A program made the translations under genes and the position numbers. 64,000 nucleotides of DNA, from assembly GCF_003589595.1 (NCBI RefSeq), contig NW_020654422.1, forward strand, positions 1,724,266 to 1,788,265, read 5' to 3'. Positions 1 through 11,570 of this stretch are shown one piece after another; position 1 is the stretch's first letter, and every line of letters begins with the position of its first letter. This DNA comes from Hyposmocoma kahamanoa (Eukaryota > Arthropoda > Insecta > Lepidoptera > Cosmopterigidae). The notes under the pieces are model-generated. The model was not told the origin of the DNA and made no database searches. It was given only the letters and a program-made list of their open reading frames with translations.

Positions 1-7
1 ATAAATT

Positions 8-316
8 AGTAGCAGTAGAGCTCCTTGTGAAAGAGTTCGCCCAAGGAAGTACTGCCACTTTACCTATTTCTGCCGCCAAGCAGTAATTGCTGTAACAGCA
101 TTGCTGTGTTCTGGTTTTGATGGGTAAGGGTGCTGGTGAAATTACAGGCACATGGGACTTGTCAACTTACGTCTCAGGGTGTCGGGCGCAGTGGCAGTGC
201 CACTCAGATCTTTGCAATTTAAAGCTCTGAGTGGCACTGTAACTGTTATGGACAGGCGTGTAGCTTGCCATCAGGCTCACGACTTGTTCGTCCCGTCACT
301 TGATATTATAAAAAAA
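8..316 (+). repeat. SINE-A copy 1, near full length
   Basis: Starts at the family 5' motif AGTAGCAGTAGAGCTCC and ends in an A run after TTGATATTATA. This copy serves as a reference for the family: a 5' block with CTTGTGAAAGAGTTCG, a middle block with GGTAAGGGTGCTGGTGAAAT, then CAGGCACATGGGACTTGTC, and a 3' block with GGACAGGCGTGTAGCTT. The A-tailed end suggests retroposition. I see no clear tRNA A/B boxes. An open frame inside it is shared by many copies and is not treated as a gene. Confidence 0.85.
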
Positions 317-483
317 GGCATGCAATTTCATATGAAGCTAAATATTTGTATTTTGTATTTGAAGGTAAATAAAAATCATCTCAAGATTGTTTACATTTAG
401 TTAAGTACCTCAGCAAATGGATTATAATTTTCGTACAATATTTAATTAGAAGTGCAGCTACAACGCCACACGCGCGCCACTTT

Positions 484-802
484 TTAACCGACTTCAAACA
501 TTTTTATTATATAAGCATTCGATTTTTTTATCGTGTTATTCGATTCGATTTTGTTATTATGTCATAACACGTCACTCTAGTATCTAGGGATTTAAAAATA
601 TTATATTTTATATTTATATATATATATAAATATAAAAATCGATTTTGATGATTCTTTTTTTGTTGAAAAGAGGGTACTTCAGTATTCTCTAAGGGTGGCA
701 AACTAGGGGATGAATCCGGTTTCGCGCACTTTCCGGTAACCGATTTCAGTAAAACTTGGCAAATAGATGAAATTCCACGAATTTTTGAAGTCGGTTTTTT
801 TA
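484..802 (+). repeat. 'ACCGACTTC' repeat family, copy 1
   Basis: Begins TTTTTAACCGACTTCAAAC and ends with TTTTTGAAGTCGGTTTTTTTA, so the two ends are inverted relative to each other. The middle has AAGGGTGGCAAACTAGGGG and CACTTTCCGGTAACCGATTT, which recur at 17504, 23164 and 27299. The inverted ends suggest a DNA-type non-autonomous element, but the class is not certain. Confidence 0.6.
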
Positions 803-949
803 GTACTCTGCCTGTACTGAAATTATGCAGACAAGATATGTATGAAATTTAGTAGTGGCGCGCTTGACCTATCGACCACAAAAAAGATCGACCACAGCTA
901 ACATCAGTATGCTGTAGTCGATCTTTCCCGACGTTCATTGAAAATTTAC

Positions 950-1580
950 CATAAGACAAGAATTCTCCTTCTTGGGGTGCCATTTTCTATCGGAGGTCGG
1001 CTATCATTGAGCAAATTGTGTCCGTGAAGTTGCGGCTCAGAATAATTCTGTAGTACTTATGTTGAACCACTCTGCAAGATTTTGAAGCCATGTGGTATTT
1101 CTACGACCACGTCTTCTGCGGCCCGGGATTTTTCCCTGCAGAATGAGCCGCAGTAGAGAGTATTTATTACTCCGCATGATGTGCCCGAAGTACAGCAGCT
1201 TCCTCCTTTTTACTGTTTTTAGGAGCTCCAAGTCTTTGTGCATCCTCCACAATACGTTGTCATTGGTGACTCTATCCGTCTATGATATTTTCAAAATTTT
1301 CCGATAAACCCACATTTCGAAGGCTTCTAACCGTTTACATAATGTCTGAGTTAGTGTCCATGCTTCTACTCTGTACAAAAGAATTGAAAATATGTAGCAC
1401 CGCACTAAACGGCATCTTGTCGATAGTTTGAGACTACGATTGCAAAGGAGGTGGTTCATTTTAATAAAAGCACTCCTGGCTTGCTCTATGCGACATCTAA
1501 CCTTTATGCTGTGGTCTTCCTGGTCGTTTACCATACAGCCAAGGTATTTAAAAGAACGGATCCTGCAAGTGGTTTGTTCC
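950..1580 (-). pseudogene. RTE-type LINE ORF2 C-terminal relic
   Basis: Minus-strand reading gives a C-terminal LINE segment: SFKYLGCMVND, then RIEQARSAFIKMNHL, CRLVRCYIFSILLYRVEAWT, RRKLLYFGHIMRSNKY and RRRRGRRNTTWLQNL. I recognise this as the region downstream of the reverse-transcriptase palm in RTE-type elements, common in Lepidoptera as 'endonuclease-reverse transcriptase'. The frame is open from about 1580 to 1280, broken by one TAG (at 1277-1279) where the family normally has a Trp codon, and then reopens in the same frame to 1037. The catalytic palm and the endonuclease are absent, so this is a dead 5'-truncated insertion. Upstream of 1580 the similarity stops. Confidence 0.8.
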
Positions 1581-1954
1581 TAGTGTGGAGGACAGCAAAC
1601 GTCTGCGACGCACGGCAAGACAAGAGTGCCAAATTAAAAAAAAAAGTCTGATTTTTTGATAATATATTGTATAATTATGTATGTAGGTCATAATATCATT
1701 ACCCCCGTGTCCCTGTGGCGTAAGTACGGATTAGCCAGAGAAAGTGAAGACTGGCTGGATCCATCACTTCAGGTGGCAGCTTGTTGTACACGCCCTGGTC
1801 CTTGTCATTAATAGTCTTCGAGTCCTTCTGAGAGCTACTTGAAAAATGAGTAAGCAAGGCATCTACTATTAGATACCCAAGTTGCTAAATTATTAAGTAC
1901 AAAGTTGAAGGACGTCTAAAATTTTATTTACAGTTTTCGGTTATTCTCGGACTA

Positions 1955-2078
1955 GTGTTCACTATCTAATTTCGGTGGCAATTTTTATTATTGAAGTATT
2001 CAATTTTTTTATCGTGCAATACTATTTAATATTCGAGTATTGTATCGTAAAATATTAATTAATAATTACATGATAAGA
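1955..2078 (+). repeat. Partial copy of the 63567 MITE
   Basis: Shares TTCGGTGGCAATTTTTATTA and the ATTTAATATTCGAGT segment with the element at 63567-63724. The right terminal repeat is missing here. Confidence 0.5.
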
Positions 2079-2079
2079 A

Positions 2080-2170
2080 ATGAAACTATTTTCCGGAATT
2101 AAATCGCGTATATTTGTTTTTTCAAACAAACCGACGTTTCGGGCCCTTTACAGGTCCCATGGTCACGTTG
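2080..2170 (+). repeat. Repeat family E, copy 1
   Basis: Contains GAAATGAAACTATTTTCCGG, then AAATCGCGTATATTTG and CCGACGTTTCGGGCCC. Relatives lie at 27150, 27785, 33770, 40855, 44240 and 63340 on both strands. Class unknown; I see no terminal repeats. Confidence 0.55.
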
Positions 2171-2581
2171 ACTGAGGTGGTACAATCATCAACCAGTTAT
2201 GTCTAATATTAATGCAAACCACTCTATTTTTTCATTACAGTTACAAAACTTTTACAGGAACACTATCACGTCCGAGGACGATGACCGTTTTATATGACTT
2301 TTAAATTAACTTTTATCATATACAAAAAGTGAAAAAATTAAAAACTCTTGGAAAAAGTTAAAACAAAATTGCAGTTTTAATATTCTTTAACCGAAACCAT
2401 CATTTGACACTTCTAGCAGTTAAAGGTATTGTTAACCTGTTGTCATATTCCTAGTCATCATCCGACCTAAAGATTTATAGTGAACCAAAATTATAGGTAT
2501 ATTTAAAACGTACATGACATGTCACGCCATTCTAGCATCTCGGGATTTAAACGAAGAAAAAATATTTTTTTAATTTGTGTT
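2171..2581. other. Unassigned AT-rich stretch
   Basis: No coding or repeat signature that I can name. Confidence 0.4.
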
Positions 2582-2762
2582 TTAAACCGACTTCCAAAAA
2601 GGAAGCTGGTTCTCGATTCGACTCTATTTTTTATGTGAGTATTTTGATGATTCTTTTTTGTTGAAAAGATGGTACTTCAGTATTCTCTAAGGTATTTTCC
2701 CGGTAATCCATTTCAATAAAACTTAGTAATTCTACGGACTTTTGAGGTCGTTTTTTTTTAAT
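2582..2762 (+). repeat. 'ACCGACTTC' repeat family, copy 2 (internally deleted)
   Basis: Begins AAACCGACTTCCAAAAAGGA, passes GGTACTTCAGTATTCTCTAA, and ends CTTTTGAGGTCGTTTTTTTT. It is about 140 bp shorter than copy 1. Confidence 0.55.
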
Positions 2763-3344
2763 AAAAAGAATATAATTGTATGAAAGTAAAATCTGATAAA
2801 TTATGCAAAGTCATGGAACAAAAGTTATTGTTTATGATGAAATTAATAATAATATAGTCCTGTGAGGTGGTTAATATTTAAAAAAATAGCCCTGTATAAG
2901 GATAATACTAGGGGCAAGTCCAAGTTAAGGGTCGAGTTGTGAGAAGCTGAATGATGCCTTTGGCGCTTGTATACCGCGCGTGTCGACTCACAAGTCTTAG
3001 GTATACAATAGGCCAGGTAAGCACAGTACCTAGTTTTGTTTAGACATCCCCATCGGTTACTCTTTTCGATAATTAAGATTTGTAACGGATAGTGACAAGT
3101 ATAATTTTGCTCCATATTAGAAAGGAAGAAAGAAGAACTGTTTATTGCAAAAGCACAGACACACATATAAACAAAACAATAATGAAAGTATTAAAACAAC
3201 TGACATAATTAAGCAGGACCTAATTCACCGCCATGCGTGTCGCGGCTGGTACAATCGAGTCTTGCTCAGCAATAGCCACAATCGGTTCTTTTTAAATCGT
3301 TTCGTGGCGCTAATTTTCAGCAAGATTATTATTGGTATAAATTT

Positions 3345-3450
3345 TAGTGATACAAAAATTGCTGACTCGATATGTAGCTCAGTTAGCAGATCGATTGCCA
3401 CGTTGAGGCGACAGTCGCTGGTTCGAGTCCAGTCCGATCGAAATGATTGT
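3345..3450 (+). repeat. tRNA-like SINE head (SINE-B related)
   Basis: ATGTAGCTCAGTTAGCAGA resembles a tRNA A box, and GCTGGTTCGAGTCCAG at about 3417-3432 matches a B box. The spacing is that of a Pol III internal promoter. It is called a SINE head because the same ATGTAGCTCAGTTGG start recurs at about 20450 and the acceptor-stem pairing is poor. Confidence 0.55.
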
Positions 3451-3800
3451 CCTTTCATTTCTTGAATACCAGAATAACGATAATTCTGAGGGCAATACCC
3501 AGAATACCACATTCCAACCATAGATCAGAACCAACTTAGAATTGTTCGTTTCCTAAATTGGACCAAATCGGGAATCGAAATTGGAATCTCCTCATCAGAC
3601 ACCTATAATACTAATCGTTGTGACACCGAAGAGCAAAAGCACACCCCGTAATCTAAACCCGACCACGCGCCGCACGCTGAGCCCGACCCCACCCCAGATG
3701 AGGCACAGGGCTCGTTATATTATAAACTCAATGTTGGACGTGCAAGGTGCCTTCACTAGGCAAGTCCTGGTTCCTCGAAGTATTATAAAGATTCTAAGGT

Positions 3801-3993
3801 CCTGTCCATAACAGTTGCAGTGCCACTTAGAGTTTTAAATCGCAAAGATATGAGGGATACTGACACTGCGCCCGTCACCCAGAGACATAAGTTGACAAGT
3901 CCCATGTGCCCTGCAATTTCACCAGCACCCTTACCCTTCAAATCTGGAACACAGTATTGCTGACATTACTACTGTTCAGTGGCAGAAAAGTAA
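3801..3993 (-). repeat. SINE-A copy 2, 3'-truncated
   Basis: Minus-strand copy. It runs from CCTGTCCATAACAGTTGCAG to GTGGCAGAAAAGTAAG and lacks the A-tail block and the 5' start. Confidence 0.8.
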
Positions 3994-4050
3994 GTGTGAA
4001 TATAAAGAGAAAACTAACTCGGCAATACCGTTAATTTGACCACTAACATA

Positions 4051-4319
4051 TTTATTTATGATATCAAATGACGGAACGCACAAGTCGTGGGCCTGATGGT
4101 AAACGACACGCCTATCTATAACAATTGCAGTGCCACTCAAAGCTTTCAACCGCCCTGAGACATAAGTTGACAAGTCTCAAGTGCCCGTAATCACACCAGC
4201 ACCATTACCTTTCAAAACCGGGACACGGCAATGCTTATATTACTGCTTGTCGGCAGGAATAGGCAAGGTGGCAGTACTTCCCTGGATGAACTCTTTCACA
4301 AGGAGCTCTACTGCTACTA
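4051..4319 (-). repeat. SINE-A copy 3
   Basis: Runs from TTATGATATCAAATGACGG (A-tail end) to GGAGCTCTACTGCTACT (5' end), with an internal loss of about 40 bp around the CAAAGATCT block. It lies 58 bp from copy 2 in the same orientation. Confidence 0.85.
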
Positions 4320-4768
4320 AATTAAAATAAATTATGAGCAATGAAAAATGTATAAGTTTAAACAAATTAACATTCGTACACTGGTGTCTCAGTGCATTTA
4401 TAAAGAAGTCATTTACGTTGAGAATAATCGTATTCTTTTAAAAGAATAAAAAAAAAATGTTAATACAAGAAGCCAAAACAAACTGGCTGTTTTAGACCAT
4501 CGCTTTCGCAAGTCACAAGTTCATTTAAATGCTTTTATAATAAGACTACTCGTGAAACGAAAACTTTATACAAAAGGTAATTTATACAGCTTCTGCGTAC
4601 TTGGATTTTACTTATTTAAGCTCTTTGAGATTGTTTCTGCCTAGGATGTTTGTAAAATAAAATATTATAAATGACAAACGTGAACACTATTTAATACAAC
4701 AATCAACCTTTAGAGTTTCTTATTTGATATTCTAGGCGAAACTGCCTTATGAATGATTACGTAATGTT
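4320..4768. other. Unassigned AT-rich stretch
   Basis: Nothing recognised in this interval between SINE-A copy 3 and the hAT-like MITE. Confidence 0.4.
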
Positions 4769-5270
4769 CATCGAGTATATAACCAGATATAGAGGCGAAA
4801 TAAGGGCCATCCACCCTTGGCAACTCATCAGGCAAATGGGCCTTACGTCGCTTTTAAATATCAACTCTCGTTTGTGCTAAAATCACAAATTAGAAAGCTG
4901 AAATGGTACAGCGCCAACAACTGACCTGTGTGTACGTCTCCGTATACTCCAAAAATAATCTCTATTTATTGTAATAAAGATAATATCTCTAACAATGGGG
5001 GCCTGTTCCATTCGCTGGTGTGGGAAAAACAGCAAAACATCTAATTAAACACAAACGGAATTACATTTCATCGGTAATAAAATGTACCTATATTAAACTT
5101 TCGATTTAAACTGTTAAGCTGGTCGATTTGAAGTGAAACAATTGACGACTCTGTCAATTGTTTCTAATTCGGGCTGGCCAATAGGAGTGCAGTTGTCACC
5201 GTAATGATTTGGCACAACAGTTTTCAAACAAACATGACATTTCTCTCTATTTCTGGTTATATACTCGATG
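4769..5270 (+). mobile_element. hAT-like MITE family 1, copy A (complete)
   Basis: About 502 bp with terminal inverted repeats of roughly 33 bp: CATCGAGTATATAACCAG at the left and CTGGTTATATACTCGATG at the right. It is flanked by a near-perfect 8-bp duplication, GTAATGTT and GTAATATT. An 8-bp duplication fits the hAT superfamily. No transposase frame is present. Three relatives lie at 46532, 51535 and 58847. Confidence 0.85.
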
Positions 5271-5385
5271 GTAATATTTGATCAGTTTGATATTTCAAGT
5301 GTAATTTGTTTACCTATGATATTAATATACCATGAATTTGATTTCTAATGAATTCGCGTTCCTTATAAACATGGCTGGAGACTCG

Positions 5386-5664
5386 ATTGGACGAGCTCGT
5401 CGTGCGCATGGTGGAAAGCGCTTGTCCATAACAGTTGCAGTGTGATCAGCTCTGCTTTAAATCGCAAAGCTCTGAGGGGCGCTTCCGATGCGCCCGTCAC
5501 CCTGAGACATAATTTAAAAGTCCCATGTGCCGGTAATTTCACCAGCACACTTACCCTTCAAAACCAGAACTCAGTAATGCTCACGTTACTGCTTGACGGC
5601 AGAAAGAGGTAAGATGGCAGTACTTCTATGGACAAACTCTTTCACAAGTAGTTCTACTGCTACT
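5386..5664 (-). repeat. SINE-A copy 4
   Basis: Minus-strand copy ending in TAGTTCTACTGCTACT at its 5' end. Only 25 bp separates it from copy 5 in the opposite orientation, forming a head-to-head inverted pair. Confidence 0.85.
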
Positions 5665-5689
5665 AAAGTTTCAGTACCATCTTACCTTT

Positions 5690-5945
5690 TGTGAAAGAGT
5701 TACCATTGCTGTGTTTCGATTTTGAAAGGTATAAAAAGGTATAAAGGTAGGGTGCTGGTGAAGTTAGAGGCACATGGGACTTTACAACTTGTTTCTCAGG
5801 GATCACCCATCAGGGCGCAGGGTCAGTGCACCTTCAGATCTTTGCGATTTAAAACGCTGAGTGGCACTGCAACTGTTATAGACAGGCATGTCTTTTACCA
5901 TCAGGCGCACGACTTATTCGTCCCACCACTTGGTATCATAAAAAA
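5690..5945 (+). repeat. SINE-A copy 5
   Basis: Begins at GTGAAAGAGTT and ends TTGGTATCATAAAAAAC. The 5' part has lost the block between the AAGAGTT and GTGTTTCGATTT segments. It is the other arm of the inverted pair with copy 4. Confidence 0.85.
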
Positions 5946-6478
5946 CAACATACTACAGTTATGTAAGTTATAATTGTGTTATATTGTTATTGCATGTCGT
6001 TATTTCATTACAACATATTACTCTTATTAAAAATTTACAATACAATATATAGTTTCAGGTAGGTATTGTTTAAGGCTATTTTTCCCGTCTTTCGAGCTAT
6101 GAAAGTTATGAAAGTCGGTGGTTCGGTTATTTATCCACTTTATAAGCAATATCATGGTAATGTGCAGATAACTTTTTGCCTAAAGTGACTTCAGTGTGTG
6201 AGGGTGCCCACGTTAGTAAGTGCGAATGACGTCAATCAATATGATTCATGAAGAAACTTCGCCCCAGAAGGGGCAAGTTCAACACCTGATGCCACTAACT
6301 TTTATTGTTCTATGAATAATAAAAAGTGATACTTTATTGAGTCGCTTTTCGATAGCATACCAGAAAGTTTACGATGGCAGTAATTATATTAGCGAAGCAG
6401 TCAATCTAGTTGGAATGACCTTGGTATTGTTAGTGTCGCGAATGGCGAATGAACTCTAATCGATCAACACAATCGAGA
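5946..6478. other. Unassigned stretch before assembly gap
   Basis: AT-rich, no named feature. CGCCCCAGAAGGGGCAAG near 6260 is a short hairpin-like segment. Confidence 0.35.
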
Positions 6479-6488
6479 NNNNNNNNNN
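6479..6488. other. Assembly gap (10 N)
   Basis: Ten consecutive N bases. The true gap length is not known from the sequence, so features should not be joined across it. Confidence 0.99.
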
Positions 6489-6718
6489 TTACCAGTTTAA
6501 TCGCCATCCTTTAAGTTATTATAGAAATGGCGACAGTTAGTAAGTCTATTAGAATTGTGCAGTATTTACTTTGTTTATCATTTTATATACGGCGTATATT
6601 ATGGGCACGGATCTTAACAACACTAGTCCAATCGAGTTGGGGACTTTTCACGTCTCGGTAGGCTTTATGTGAATGCCTTCCTCGGGCATGTTTCATAATA
6701 ATATTTACCTTGCATTTT

Positions 6719-7041
6719 AAATTTTTATTGAAATGATGTTCAATTATTTTTGTGAAATTACTCCACTAGTTTGTTATAATTATTAATAAAAAGATCGAAC
6801 ACTCAGAAAAAATTCCTTCGATCCGGCTGGATTCGAACCGACGTCTTCTAGCATACCGTGCTAGACCCGAAAGGAACCAGTGGACCTCACGAATTTTTCT
6901 TTGTGCTTGGTGTCGTGTCTTTGTATTTGGTTTTGCAACGACTTTTTAGTCGTAGCGCCATCTATGAGAAATCTATGAAAGCTTTATCACCCAGTTAGTT
7001 ACCTTTACAGCTACCAACTTGCCCTGGCGAGAGATGTCGCT
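6719..7041 (-). repeat. SINE-B copy 1, internally deleted
   Basis: Minus-strand SINE-B. The tail GAAATGATGTTCAATTATTT comes first, then a B-box-like GGATTCGAACCGACG, and the body ends CTGGCGAGAGATGTCGC. The A-box segment (ACCAACTAAGCCACGG in other copies) has been lost between GCTAGAC and CCGAAAGG, so the internal promoter is broken. Confidence 0.75.
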
Positions 7042-7058
7042 AATCACAGTACTTTAAA

Positions 7059-7252
7059 TTTTTATTGAATTGATATTCAATTATTTTTTGTGAAATTATT
7101 CCACTAGTTATAATTATTAAGTCTCTACTGCGAACACTCAGAAAAAATTGCTTCGATCCGACCGGATTCGCTACACCAACTAAGCTGCTTAGTTGGTATA
7201 GCGTCTGGCACGGTACACTAGAAGACGTCGGTTCGAGTCCGGCCGGAACTAT
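7059..7252. repeat. SINE-B copy 2, rearranged fold-back
   Basis: The left half is a minus-strand tail up to CCGACCGGATTCG. At about 7171 it switches to the plus-strand tRNA-like region (TTAGTTGGTATAGCGTCTGG, then GGTTCGAGTCCGGCCGG). The junction carries the palindrome ACCAACTAAGC-TGCTTAGTTGGT at 7174-7197. Such a strand switch within one copy fits a template-switch event. Confidence 0.7.
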
Positions 7253-8158
7253 GCGCATGCTTGTTATCCAGACTAGTCTGAGGGCTTACTCAACAAGCTG
7301 GAGCGGTTGCAGAATCTTTGCATTAGGTTAATTTTTGGGTTGCGTATGATGAAATATCATGACTTTTGATTGCTTATAGCAAAACACAAGGGGTGCGATG
7401 ATTTGGCTAGGTAAAGTTCTATATCTTCGACCTGTGTGTTATAGTGACCCTTTCTATCAACCTCTTGGTTATGCGGGACGGGTACTATAACCTGTGCAAG
7501 CACAGGGACCTTGTAAGCTCAGGTCTTGACCCCGGATCAATTCGTTGACAGCGTTGTTACAGACGTTTGTCATCCGTCACCGGGCTTCATTCGGTTCTCA
7601 AGTTTAGAGTGAGCCGCTCCAGGAGCACGTACTCACGCACGTTACTTCCTTATTTTCGCGCTCGTTTCCCGCTGTGCATTGCACAACTAACGGTTGTCTG
7701 GCTCGGTACGGGGATAAATTGCTTTTGACATGAGTTTAGAATTTGTGTTATGGATCACCAGGCTTCCACCCCGCGGACATGACGCCAAAATTGTATGTAA
7801 AAACACTGATAGTTTATCAAGCTACTACAAGTATATAACAAAAGTATAAGAAATTAAATCAAATGTGCTCACGCGTGCTTGTGCTTGAGTGCATATGCAT
7901 GAGTGTGTGAATAAAACAAATATTCCACAAATAAATGAATTGAACTATTTTGAACCAATTTTTAATCCAAAAATAAACAATGTTTATTTCAGAGGACTGT
8001 CTGAGATGATGAGTGGCGTCTCTTTTAACACGGTTCTGGCAGAATACCAGCGTCGCAGGAAGCTGCGGCATTTATGATGAACCAGCGCCCATTCACTGCC
8101 ATGACTTGCAAAAGTATTCAGTTTAATTTAGTTAGTGGGTCCTATGTAAATAAGCCTC
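7253..8158. other. Unassigned stretch
   Basis: About 900 bp with a somewhat GC-richer section (7480-7790), but no open frame or repeat that I can name. Confidence 0.35.
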
Positions 8159-8353
8159 TTTTTTTATAATTTCAAGTGACGGGACGAACGAGTCGTGCGC
8201 CTGATGGTAAGTTACACGCCTGTCTATAACAGTTGCAGTGCCATTCAGAGCTTTAAATCGCAAAGATGAGAAGGGCACTGCCACTGCGCTCGTCACCCTG
8301 ACACATAAACACATAAGTTGACAAGTCCCATGTGCCTGTAATTTCACTGTGCC
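8159..8353 (-). repeat. SINE-A copy 6, 5'-truncated
   Basis: Starts at the tail TTTTTTTATAATTTCAAGTG and is cut off at AATTTCACTGTGCC, exactly where the next MITE begins. Confidence 0.85.
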
Positions 8354-8356
8354 TTA

Positions 8357-8546
8357 CCCCCCGTTCACACGGCATTGTACTGCACGTTTTTTTGCAGTAT
8401 AAATCCGAACTGAATAAACAGTGGCGCATACATTAGATTATAGAACCGTTCACACGGTGTTCGTCCTGTAAAAAAACGCACACACATACAAGCGCACATC
8501 GAATATTGCAAAAACACGTGCAGTGCAATGCCGTGTGAACGGGAGG
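8357..8546. mobile_element. Harbinger-like MITE with TTA duplication (GTTCACACGG type)
   Basis: 190 bp. The left end is CCCCCCGTTCACACGGCATT. The right end reads GCCGTGTGAACGGGAGG, which reverse-complements to CCTCCCGTTCACACGGC. The inverted ends extend about 30 bp with few mismatches. TTA flanks both sides (8354-8356 and 8547-8549), matching a TWA target duplication. The same CCGTTCACACGG motif also occurs internally near 8447. No coding capacity. Confidence 0.8.
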
Positions 8547-10318
8547 TTACCGTAATATAATGAATAATAAAGTGAATAAAATTTGTATTTTTAAGTTTAT
8601 ATTTAATCTATCGATCTATCTACAACTGTTTACTTAGATAAGCATATTATAAATAAATACTATTAAAATTAAACCTTTTAATAAACTTGCTTTCTACAGC
8701 TATTGTGGCTAATCCGAGATCTAGCCCTAATTAGGAAACTAGTAGCACCGGCATGGCAGTCGCCGCCCGCGGTTAATTACGTGTCAAAATAAGGAATGCG
8801 GTAATAAGCCGGTAGATGGTAGAACCTTACGTAGATTGCAAACTTATTAAAATATTTTAACCAGTAAGTTAACTGTAGTTAAACTTCCTGCGTTTGTGTT
8901 CAGACTTCCATAGTATAATATCCTACGGGATTCTCATGTAGGGTAAAGCGGCAGATGTACAAACCATATTTGTGTTACAAAAACGAGCGATTCGTACTGT
9001 GTACCGTTACGTACAGGTTCTCGGGTTTCTCTCAGAGAAAAATTTAAGGAGATTGGAGCATGACTATGAACTTCACAGTACATTTACTCAAATATTTTGT
9101 ATGCGCCTAAAAATATACATAATTTCATTACGAAAGAAGATATTCGTAATATTAACTTTTGAAGTAAATCCAAACTCATGGTAACACGATTACGTTTTAT
9201 GGGGAACTGTATACGTTTTTACAATAAGATTCCGGAGAATATATTAAGATTATCATTTCCTAAGTTTAAAACTTTCATTAAAAGTATTTTAATTGAAAAG
9301 TCGTATTACAAAATTGAATAGTTTTTTAGAGATGTATGATAAGATAACATGAGTCTTGATTCCACGCAATTATGATTCAAATTGTATTCCTTAGCGTTTA
9401 AGTTTATTTGAAAAGAGCAATCCCTAGAGTTTATTGCTCGTTCTTCTCAGGAAGGTTAGCGTAGTGAACGAGCAGTAGCTTAAAAGATAACGTTTTCAAG
9501 TGTAAAAATTTTACCTATGGATAATAAATGACTTTTATATTTAATAAATGACTTTACTTTTGGATAATAATTGACTTATACTCAAAATGTGGAGATGACT
9601 CTGTTTTGAATTGTTTTCTATGCACTAATTAGTTATAGTATGTAGTTCGGTAAGTTAGTTATAGTACCGACTTTGACATTAATTATAGTATTAGTGCGTG
9701 CGCGATAATAAACCTAGCTCCTGGTAGAGTCTGTCCTATTTAAACATATAAACTGTAACCTCTCTCTTGAAAGGTTGGTAATTTGTCACATGTGGCCTTA
9801 TTACGATAGACAGTTGCCTTTAGTAAGACTTAACTTGTGATATAGCTTGCAATTGATCGGATTTATTAATTACACTTTAAACAGTTCTTTGGTAGCTATG
9901 TTTTGTTATGTGTATGTTTGATTCATCATTACCGTATGAATAGGCACGTGTCTGAAGGATGGCGAAAGCTGACCCAAAATTAACGAAGTGCCGTTCATGA
10001 ACTCTGTTACTTAATTTTACGTTTTAGTTTATACCTAGTTATTAATATATTTTTGTATATTTTTAGAAGTCGGGAATAAAGAAATTGCAAAACAATATTT
10101 TAGAATAGAAGTAAGAACATAACGCATTTGATTCAGTTCGACCATAGATTAGGTAACGTTCTTGTACGTACGTTTCATTTTAAGCATGATTGAATGTTTA
10201 CCTACCTAAACAATTGGTTATTTTATAGTACACACATAAAACATTAAAGCTATAAAATACCTAATGAAATAATCAATCATACAGTAATGACATAAAGTAA
10301 AAAATAAAACCCGTCTTT
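8547..10318. other. Unassigned AT-rich stretch
   Basis: About 1.8 kb with no open frame longer than about 70 codons and no named repeat. The segment around 9760-9800 (CTCTTGAAAGGTTGGTAATT, then CACATGTGGCC) resembles short segments at 38450, 39590 and 61130, so a low-copy repeat may be present. Confidence 0.35.
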
Positions 10319-10436
10319 TTTTAATTTTTATTAAATTGCTATTCAATTATTTTTTATGTGAAATTACTCCACTTAGTTCGTTATAATTATTAATACAAAG
10401 ATCGAACACTAAGAAAAAAATCCTTCGATCCTAAAA
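10319..10436 (-). repeat. SINE-B copy 3, tail only
   Basis: Carries TTTTTATTAAATTGCTATTC and GATCGAACACTAAGAAAAAA, then stops at CCTTCGATCC. Only the 3' part of the element remains. Confidence 0.65.
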
Positions 10437-10859
10437 CACAATGTGATACAAATGTTAAGACAATATTTAAATGAGAGACAAGAAAGTTAGCAAAGGAACG
10501 TTTTGACATGAGACCTCTTGCCAATGTCAATGTCACATTGAGATTGAGAACAGTGGGACCATTTATGGCAGATTTCTGCCATTTAGGCAGACTTAATATT
10601 TATTCATTTCCATTGCGGCAGAACATGTGAACGTCTTATTAAATGTGCCTGCAATTTGGCAGATTTGGGAATATTTAACAAGTTTTTTATTATTTTTGGG
10701 AACAAACTGAAAACTTGTTGTTTTCTGCTGCTACAAACAAACATATGAAGTGAAATATAGGACAATGTTATAAACATAAACAACCTTTATCAACTTTATA
10801 ACCCCGGCTTCAGACTATACTCAATTAGCTTTTTGATGCTTTGATAATGAATCACAAGT

Positions 10860-11165
10860 ATCGATAAGTTTTTCTAATGCATGTCGTCAAAAACACTGGG
10901 TCACAAAATACACGGGATGTCGCCATCCTTCTTTGGCCAGATGACATTTTATTTTGGGAATTCAATGGCTTGTAGTGGCAAGGGACCAAAGATAGTGCAC
11001 TAGGTGACACAGATGCCGGCAGCGTATTCCATTCCTTGCGACGATGATGACCTCCGTCATCGTTATCCCACCTTTTTATCACCCTCTTTACTGGTTCCTG
11101 GCTACTCACTTTAAAAAATTTGGATCGTTCTCGAATTCCTTTTCCTTCTACGATTCTTACGTTGA
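10860..11165 (-). pseudogene. Unidentified coding-like repeat, copy 1
   Basis: The minus-strand reading RERSKFFKVSSQEPVKRVIK then RWDNDDGGHHRRKEWNTLP aligns loosely with the minus-strand reading of 31019-31260 (LKNDSKFKNNCPGTGEKATKR followed by stop and DDD). Two diverged copies with similar peptides suggest an old coding element or LINE part. WNTLPASV is reminiscent of LINE C-termini. The family is not identified. Confidence 0.4.
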
Positions 11166-11570
11166 TTCGTTAAACATTCCTTACAAAACTATCGAAGCGC
11201 ACGGACGTGGACGTTCTTCTGGTAATTTTTTTCTGCTTGAATGTCAAAATGTTATGTGCGGTTTATAACGAAGATTAGTTATAGATACATTAACATACAC
11301 CTATGAAGCTATCGTAAACAGGTCCTAATACGTCAAGAAATTATAAATCTCTACAAGGACATCATCAGGTTCATCCTTTTTCGTATGTATCAGGAAGGAT
11401 GGAGCGAAGGGCTTCGTGCGAATGAGTGATAAGAGCGATGGCACAAGATGCGTTTTGCTGGCGTTGCAACGCCAGAACGGTGACGCTGCGATGTACTACA
11501 TATAAATTAAAATTACATATTACATGGAGCGTTGTAATGGGTGAAGAGAGAAGTGCAGTCAAGGTCATCA
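11166..11570. other. Unassigned stretch
   Basis: No clear feature between the coding-like relic and SINE-A copy 7. Confidence 0.35.

Noticed and set aside
152..400. 82-codon ORF as a gene
   Set aside because: Lies in SINE-A. The same peptide appears in many copies and ends at the A-tail.
1037..1534. Two separate small genes on the minus strand
   Set aside because: They are one LINE reading frame split by a single TAG.
3370..3440. Possible tRNA gene (A and B boxes)
   Set aside because: The acceptor stem does not pair convincingly and the same head recurs in SINE context near 20450, so it is scored as a SINE head.
3145..3465. 106-codon ORF
   Set aside because: Runs through the tRNA-like SINE head. 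No protein motif.
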